This document shows positions 48,711 to 52,450 of a stretch of 52,450 bases of DNA, piece by piece. A program made the position numbers and the translations under genes. Every line of letters begins with the position of its first letter. The stretch's first letter is position 1. The notes beneath the pieces are model-generated. The model did not search any database. It was not told the DNA's origin and saw only the letters and a list, made by a program, of their open reading frames with translations. This stretch comes from Pseudomonadota bacterium (GTDB lineage Bacteria; Pseudomonadota; Gammaproteobacteria; Burkholderiales; Thiobacillaceae): assembly GCA_021811235.1 (NCBI GenBank), contig JAJZPG010000018.1, forward strand, positions 1 to 52,450, given 5' to 3'.

Positions 48711-49859
48711 ATGAGCACGCCACATATCGTCATCCTCGGCTCGGGATTCGCCGCGCTCACCGCCGTGCGCGAACTGCGCAAGCGCAACAAGCAGGCCCGC
48801 GTCACGCTCGTCGCCCCCAAGCCCGAGCTGACGTACTACCCCAGCCTCATCTGGGTGCCCGCAGGCCTGCGGCGCGGCGCCGAACTCGCCATCGATGTGG
48901 CGGGCTTCCTCGCCGAGCACGATGTCGCCTACCACGCCGGCCGCGTCACCGGCCTCGCCGATGGCGGTCGCACCGTGCTGACCGACCACGGCACGATCGC
49001 CAACGATGCGCTGCTGATCGCCAGCGGCGGGCGTTTCCTCAAGTCCCTGCCCGGAATCGAACACGCGCTGACGATCTGCGAAGGCGCGCCCGCCGCCGAG
49101 GCAATCCGCGAGCGGTTGGCGAAACTGGACGGCGGCACGATTGCTTTTGGTTTCGGTACCAATCCGAAAGAACAGGGCGCGATGCGCGGCGGGCCGATGT
49201 TCGAACTGCTGTTCGGCATCGACACCTTGTTGCGGAGACAAGGCCGGCGCGAGCGCTTCAAGCTGGTGTTCTTCAACGCCGCCAAGGAACCGGGCAAGCG
49301 ACTCGGCGACAGGGCGGTGGCCGGCCTGCTGCGCGAGATGGCCAAGCGCGGCATCGACACCCACCTCGGCCACAAACTGCTCGGATTCGAAGCCGACAAG
49401 GTCAAGACCGAAGGCGGCGACGTGCCAGCCGACCTCATCCTCTTCATGCCCGGCATGACGGGTCCTGCCTGGGCGAATGAAGCCGGCCTGCCGCTGTCGG
49501 ACGGCGGCTTCTTCCAGGCCGACGCGCACTGCCGGGTGGCCGGTGCCGACAAGGTGTATGTGGCCGGCGACTCCGGCAGCTATCCCGGCCCCGACTGGCT
49601 TCCCAAGCAGGCGCACATCGCCGACCTGCAGGCGAAGACCGCCGCCGAGAATCTGCTGCGCGCACTCGGCGGCCAGCCGCCCACGGCACGCTTCAAGGTC
49701 GAACTCATCTGCATCGTCGACACGCTCGACCGCGGCATCCTGGTGTATCGCGACGAGAAGCGTGCGCTGATCCTGCCGCCCTGCCGGCTCATGCACTGGG
49801 CCAAGCGCTTCTTCGAATGGCAGTACCTGCGGCCCTACCGCAAGGGCAGCCCCACATGA
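48711..49859 (+). CDS. FAD-dependent oxidoreductase, sulfide:quinone oxidoreductase-like
   Basis: A 382-residue flavoprotein of the SQR/FCSD group. The FAD motif is IVILGSGFAALTAVRELRK. TYYPSLIWVPAGLR matches the SQR quinone/FAD region, YVAGDSGSYPGPDWLPKQ is the second FAD segment, and the C-terminus ends in a basic amphipathic stretch (HWAKRFFEWQYLRPYRKG) suited to membrane attachment. Cysteines in LTICEGAP and ELICIVDT lie about where two of the redox cysteines of SQR occur; a third is less clear. Its gene overlaps ybgE by 4 bp in the bd operon, so electrons could go from sulfide to quinone to bd oxidase. That substrate is inferred. Confidence 0.8.
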   Translation: MSTPHIVILGSGFAALTAVRELRKRNKQARVTLVAPKPELTYYPSLIWVPAGLRRGAELAIDVAGFLAEHDVAYHAGRVTGLADGGRTVLTDHGTIANDALLIASGGRFLKSLPGIEHALTICEGAPAAEAIRERLAKLDGGTIAFGFGTNPKEQGAMRGGPMFELLFGIDTLLRRQGRRERFKLVFFNAAKEPGKRLGDRAVAGLLREMAKRGIDTHLGHKLLGFEADKVKTEGGDVPADLILFMPGMTGPAWANEAGLPLSDGGFFQADAHCRVAGADKVYVAGDSGSYPGPDWLPKQAHIADLQAKTAAENLLRALGGQPPTARFKVELICIVDTLDRGILVYRDEKRALILPPCRLMHWAKRFFEWQYLRPYRKGSPT

Positions 49860-50143
49860 GCGCCATGCTCGACAGCGGCTGGGCCCGAGGCATTTCGCTG
49901 CTGGCCGCGCTGACGCTGATGCTGCTCGTGACGCTGCTGCCGCGCGGCCTGACCGCCGAAGACGGCAGCGCAATCAGTCACGGCGTGCTCGCGCTCATCA
50001 TGTGGGGCATGTCGGCCGGCTTCGTGCACGGGGTGGGCTTCGTGCCCCGCAACCGCATCCTGCGCGTACTGCTCGGCCCCGTGGTCGCATGGCTGCTAAT
50101 GGCCGTGGGGCTCATTTTCTATGTCCAGTATTTTGCGAGGTGA
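49856..50143 (+). CDS. ybgE: YbgE-family cyd operon protein
   Basis: A 95-residue membrane protein with three helices (about residues 11-28, 41-60 and 68-90). The segment ISHGVLALIMWGMSAGFVHGVGF and the terminal LLMAVGLIFYVQYF match YbgE, an accessory protein of cytochrome bd operons. ATG 49856 overlaps the stop of the flavoprotein gene by 4 bp. Its presence confirms that the flavoprotein gene lies inside the oxidase operon and not after it. Confidence 0.8.
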   Translation: MSAMLDSGWARGISLLAALTLMLLVTLLPRGLTAEDGSAISHGVLALIMWGMSAGFVHGVGFVPRNRILRVLLGPVVAWLLMAVGLIFYVQYFAR

Positions 50144-50147
50144 CGCC

Positions 50148-50573
50148 ATGCAATCGATTCATCAACCCCAACTCTCCCCATACACCCGGATCGGCGGCGA
50201 CGCCGGCATCCGCAAACTGGTCGACCGTTTCTACGAACTGATGGACGAACTGCCCGAGGCCTATGCCGCGCGCAAGATCCACCCGGCCGACCTCACCGAA
50301 TCCGGAAACAAGCTGTTCGATTTTCTCTCCGGCTGGCTGGGCGGGCCGCAGCGCTATATCGAAAAGCACGGCCACCCCATGCTGCGGCGACGCCACTTTC
50401 CCTACGCGATTGGCCCCCAGGAACGCGACGAGTGGCTGCTGTGCATGCGACTGGCGCTGGAGGAAACGGTAGCGGATATTCCCTTGCGGGTGGCTTTGTA
50501 CACGCAGTTCGCCCAACTGGGCGAGCACATGCGCAACCGCGGCGGCGATACGCATGTCTGCGAACACGCATAA
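50148..50573 (+). CDS. Group II truncated hemoglobin
   Basis: A 141-residue globin of the 2-over-2 fold. The proximal heme ligand is His83 (RRRHFPYAIGP). The distal tyrosine is Tyr29 (DRFYELMDEL), and Trp96 (RDEWLLCM) is the group II G8 residue. The opening TRIGGDAGIRKLVDRFYEL is family-typical. GAGGTGA lies before the ATG at 50148, only 4 bp after ybgE. Such globins bind oxygen and nitric oxide. Here the globin may deliver oxygen to, or protect, the bd oxidase. It seems to be the last gene of the sigma-54 operon. Confidence 0.9.
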   Translation: MQSIHQPQLSPYTRIGGDAGIRKLVDRFYELMDELPEAYAARKIHPADLTESGNKLFDFLSGWLGGPQRYIEKHGHPMLRRRHFPYAIGPQERDEWLLCMRLALEETVADIPLRVALYTQFAQLGEHMRNRGGDTHVCEHA

Positions 50574-50589
50574 GCGCTCAATACTGCCT

Positions 50590-50722
50590 ATAGTTGACTA
50601 TCCGGAAAACACTTGAGGCATGCCTCTCAAATCATGGAGCGCCTCAATGCACCTGATTGGAACTATCCATTTCACAGGCCCCGCCCATAACCGTAAAGTG
50701 CAAAGCATTAGCAAATGCTAAT
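50590..50722. promoter_or_regulatory. Two short palindromes upstream of the peroxiredoxin gene
   Basis: ATAGTTGACTAT (50590-50601) agrees with one half of the IscR/Rrf2 type 1 consensus but has no matching second half. ATTAGC-AAAT-GCTAAT (50707-50722) is a 6-bp inverted repeat 31 bp before the start codon. Either might be an operator. No clear -35/-10 pair was seen. Confidence 0.35.
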
Positions 50723-50753
50723 AAACAATCCAACCAGACAAAAGGAAACAATC

Positions 50754-51401
50754 ATGTCCGAAGTCACCCCCTGCCGCGCACTGCCCCAGATCAATGCCCC
50801 CGCCCCGAACTTCGAAGCCAAGACCACGCACGGGGTCAAGAAACTGGCCGATTACAAGGGTCGCTGGCTGGTGCTGTTCTCCCACCCGGCCGACTTCACG
50901 CCGGTGTGCACCACCGAGTTCATCGCGTTTGCCAAGCACCATCCGGAATTCCAGAAACTCAATTGCGACCTGCTCGGCCTGTCGATCGACAGCTACTACT
51001 CGCACGTCGCCTGGGTGCGCAACATCAAGGAGAAGTTCGGGGTGGAGATCCCCTTCCCCATCATCGAAGACCTCTCGATGAAAGTCGCCAATGACTACGG
51101 CATGATCCATCCCGGCGCAGCCGACACCTCTGCGGTGCGCGCCACCTTCATCATTGACGACAAAGGTATCCTGCGCGCCATGGTCTACTATCCGATGACC
51201 AATGGCCGCTCGATCCCTGAGTTCCTGCGCCTGGTCACCGCGCTGCAGACCGCGGACAAGAACAAGGTCGCCACACCGGAAGGCTGGCAGCCCGGCGACA
51301 AGGTCATCGTGCCGACGCCTCAGGATGTCGATGCGGCCGAAAAGCGCATGAGCGAAGGCTACGAGTGCACCGACTGGTACTTCTGCCAGAAGTCGCTGTA
51401 A
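50754..51401 (+). CDS. Peroxiredoxin (AhpC/TSA, Prx6-like)
   Basis: A 215-residue thiol peroxidase. The peroxidatic cysteine is Cys52 (SHPADFTPVCTTEF). The C-terminal extension (KVIVPTPQDVDAAEKR, YECTDWYFCQ) is typical of the Prx6/1-Cys group, although Cys205 and Cys211 near the C-terminus could act in resolution. AAAGGA before the ATG at 50754 supports the start; the upstream frame adds only 13 codons. It has its own upstream region of 180 bp and a strong terminator, so it is monocistronic. Confidence 0.93.
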   Translation: MSEVTPCRALPQINAPAPNFEAKTTHGVKKLADYKGRWLVLFSHPADFTPVCTTEFIAFAKHHPEFQKLNCDLLGLSIDSYYSHVAWVRNIKEKFGVEIPFPIIEDLSMKVANDYGMIHPGAADTSAVRATFIIDDKGILRAMVYYPMTNGRSIPEFLRLVTALQTADKNKVATPEGWQPGDKVIVPTPQDVDAAEKRMSEGYECTDWYFCQKSL

Positions 51402-51413
51402 TCGCGGCCGCTG

Positions 51414-51442
51414 AAGCCCGCCCCTGTTGGGGCGGGCTTTTT
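51414..51442 (+). terminator. Rho-independent terminator of the peroxiredoxin gene
   Basis: An 11-bp GC-rich stem, AAGCCCGCCCC/GGGGCGGGCTT, with a TGTT loop followed by T residues, 12 bp after the stop codon. Confidence 0.95.
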
Positions 51443-51492
51443 ACTTTTGGACATTCGATTCAATCTGCATCGACCGAACAGCCGTAAAAAAC

Positions 51493-52230
51493 ATGCTCCT
51501 GGCCATCGTATTCGCCCTGCTCGGCAGCGCCGGTGCCCTCATCGGTGCCGCCCTGCTGCTGCGTTTCCCCGACGCGGTCCGCACCCGCCTGCTGCCCTGC
51601 CTGGTCGCCTACGCCACCGGAACGCTGCTGGGCGCGGCCTTTCTCGGCATGATCCCCAAGGCGCTGGAACAGGTGCCGCCGCTCGCCATTTCCGGCACGG
51701 TGCTGGCCGGCATCGTGCTCTTCTTCGTACTGGAAAAACTGGTGCTGTGGCGGCACTGCCACGACCGCGACTGTACGGTGCACGGTCAGCAAGGCGGCAA
51801 GCTGATCCTGCTGGGTGATGCCTTCCACAATTTCGTCGACGGCGTGGTCATCGCAGCGGCCTTTCTTATTTCCATCCCGGTGGGCATTGCCACCGCCCTG
51901 GCGGTCATCGCTCACGAAATCCCGCAGGAACTCGGTGACTTCGCCGTCCTGCTGGCGAGCGGTTTCAACAAGGCCAGGGCCTTCACCTACAACCTGCTGT
52001 CCTCGCTCGCCACCCTGCCCGGTGTGCTGCTGGGCTGGTTCTGGCTGGACGAGATGCGCCAAGCCATCCCCTACATCCTCGCCCTGTCGGCCGCGAGTTT
52101 CATCTACATTGCAGTAGCGGATCTTGTGCCCGGACTTCACAAACGCACCGGCGCCAAAGCCACCCTGCTGCAACTGATTCTGATGCTGGCAGGCATCGCC
52201 ACCATCGCCCTGTTCCGACTCAGCCATTAG
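51493..52230 (+). CDS. ZIP-family metal transporter
   Basis: A 245-residue inner-membrane transporter with about eight helices. The metal-binding motifs are GDAFHNFVDGVVIAAAF (helix 4) and AHEIPQELGDFAVLL (helix 5), the standard ZIP signature. A His/Cys-rich loop (RHCHDRDCTVHGQQGG) lies between helices 3 and 4 and probably binds metal. ZIP proteins import zinc, iron or manganese. The ATG at 51493 is chosen because it begins the first helix. A further gene started 8 bp downstream but is cut by an insertion sequence. Confidence 0.92.
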   Translation: MLLAIVFALLGSAGALIGAALLLRFPDAVRTRLLPCLVAYATGTLLGAAFLGMIPKALEQVPPLAISGTVLAGIVLFFVLEKLVLWRHCHDRDCTVHGQQGGKLILLGDAFHNFVDGVVIAAAFLISIPVGIATALAVIAHEIPQELGDFAVLLASGFNKARAFTYNLLSSLATLPGVLLGWFWLDEMRQAIPYILALSAASFIYIAVADLVPGLHKRTGAKATLLQLILMLAGIATIALFRLSH

Positions 52231-52238
52231 GAGACGCC

Positions 52239-52328
52239 ATGACCAGCGCCCACGAAAAAGGCGGCGGCAGCTTCCACGGCATCAAGCTGCTGCTATGCGA
52301 GAACCCGCTTCCGCCGATCGACGAGTGA
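52239..52328 (+). pseudogene. 5' stub of a gene interrupted by an IS3-family element
   Basis: A 29-codon frame with a good AGGAG ribosome binding site 5 nt before ATG 52239, 8 bp after the ZIP gene. It reads TSAHEKGGGSFHGIKLLLCE and then NPLPPIDE, after which TGA (52326-52328) coincides with the probable terminal bases of the insertion sequence (TGAATCGCCCCGG). The stop is therefore supplied by the element, and the rest of the gene should lie beyond it. I do not recognise the protein from this fragment. It was probably co-transcribed with the ZIP gene. Confidence 0.65.
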
Positions 52329-52450
52329 ATCGCCCCGGCTTTCCTAGACACTTTCGAGCCGGTTGAAATACTGCTTCTCGAACTCTACCGGAGCGAGGCC
52401 GTTTGTATAACTGTGCCGGCGCTTCGGGTTGTAGAACATCTCGATGTAAT
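52326..52450 (-). mobile_element. IS3-family insertion sequence, right end (cut by window edge)
   Basis: The element starts at or near 52326, where TGAATCGCCCCGG resembles an IS3-family terminal inverted repeat, and continues past the window. It contains the 3' end of an orfB transposase. The other end and the target duplication are not in view. Confidence 0.8.
52344..52450 (-). CDS. IS3-family transposase OrfB, C-terminal end (partial)
   Basis: The last 35 codons of an IS3-family integrase-core transposase are visible. They read YIEMFYNPKRRHSYTNGLAP and then VEFEKQYFNRLESV before TAG at 52344-52346. The YN-KRRHS-NG-AP-FE pattern is the standard end of the rve domain, following the catalytic glutamate that lies outside the window. 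Confidence 0.93.
   Translation of the reverse strand, partial: YIEMFYNPKRRHSYTNGLAPVEFEKQYFNRLESV

Overview
The window looks like the chromosome of a GC-rich betaproteobacterium. The evidence is the gyrA-serC-pheA-tyrA-aroA-cmk-rpsA supraoperon, a one-piece tmRNA with the tag ANDENYALAA, betaproteobacterial small proteins such as CydP, and a cytochrome bd operon that carries a sulfide:quinone-oxidoreductase-like flavoprotein. A sulfur-oxidising, Thiobacillus-like host is a reasonable inference, but nothing in the sequence proves it.

Layout. (1) 1-10262, minus strand: a tightly overlapping supraoperon running gyrA, serC, serA, pheA, hisC, tyrA, aroA, cmk, rpsA. It joins serine and aromatic amino acid synthesis to DNA topology and translation. 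(2) 10389-13677, plus strand: an MtaD-type deaminase, ubiG, gph and a SirB2-like membrane protein, the last flanked by two inverted pairs of a dispersed repeat. (3) 13861-14290: ssrA (tmRNA) and its terminator. (4) 14362-20545, minus strand: a seven-gene operon encoding a TonB-dependent receptor, a DUF4198 protein, a membrane polyferredoxin, a CcdA/DsbD-like membrane protein, ExbB, ExbD and TonB. It reads as a self-contained metal uptake system with two possible routes for moving electrons across the inner membrane. Next to it, on the plus strand, are a small coiled-coil protein and an encapsulated-ferritin-type (EncFtn) protein that has no cargo peptide and no visible encapsulin shell gene. 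(5) 21587-25392, minus strand: a solute-binding lipoprotein gene overlapping a PAS-GGDEF-EAL gene. (6) 25636-30887, plus strand: a DUF4010/MgtC membrane protein, prfB with its programmed +1 frameshift, and pepN.

(7) 30888-34780: a loosely packed stretch of apparently lower GC with small accessory genes (Ada-like methyltransferase, YdeI, VOC, YCII and YiiD-type thioesterase). (8) 34781-42153: recQ, a Phd/PIN toxin-antitoxin pair with a clear promoter and paired operator-like sites, lysS, a DUF3147 protein and a long aconitase. (9) 42426-43608: a lipoprotein cytochrome c and a membrane-bound monoheme cytochrome c. (10) 43648-50573: a sigma-54 enhancer-binding regulator with a cysteine-rich PAS domain, divergent from a near-consensus -24/-12 promoter. 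That promoter precedes cydP, cydA, cydB, a DUF2141 gene, cydX, an SQR-like gene, ybgE and a group II truncated globin gene. (11) 50754-52450: a 1-Cys-type peroxiredoxin with a strong terminator, a ZIP metal transporter, a 29-codon gene stub cut by an insertion sequence, and the end of an IS3-family transposase.

Two modules deserve most attention. One is the metal operon plus shell-less EncFtn (14362-21491), where uptake, electron delivery and iron storage genes lie together. The other is the sigma-54-controlled bd oxidase module (43648-50573), where the regulator, promoter, possible enhancer site and all bd accessory subunits lie together with SQR-like and globin genes. Membrane segments and domain borders are read by eye and are approximate.
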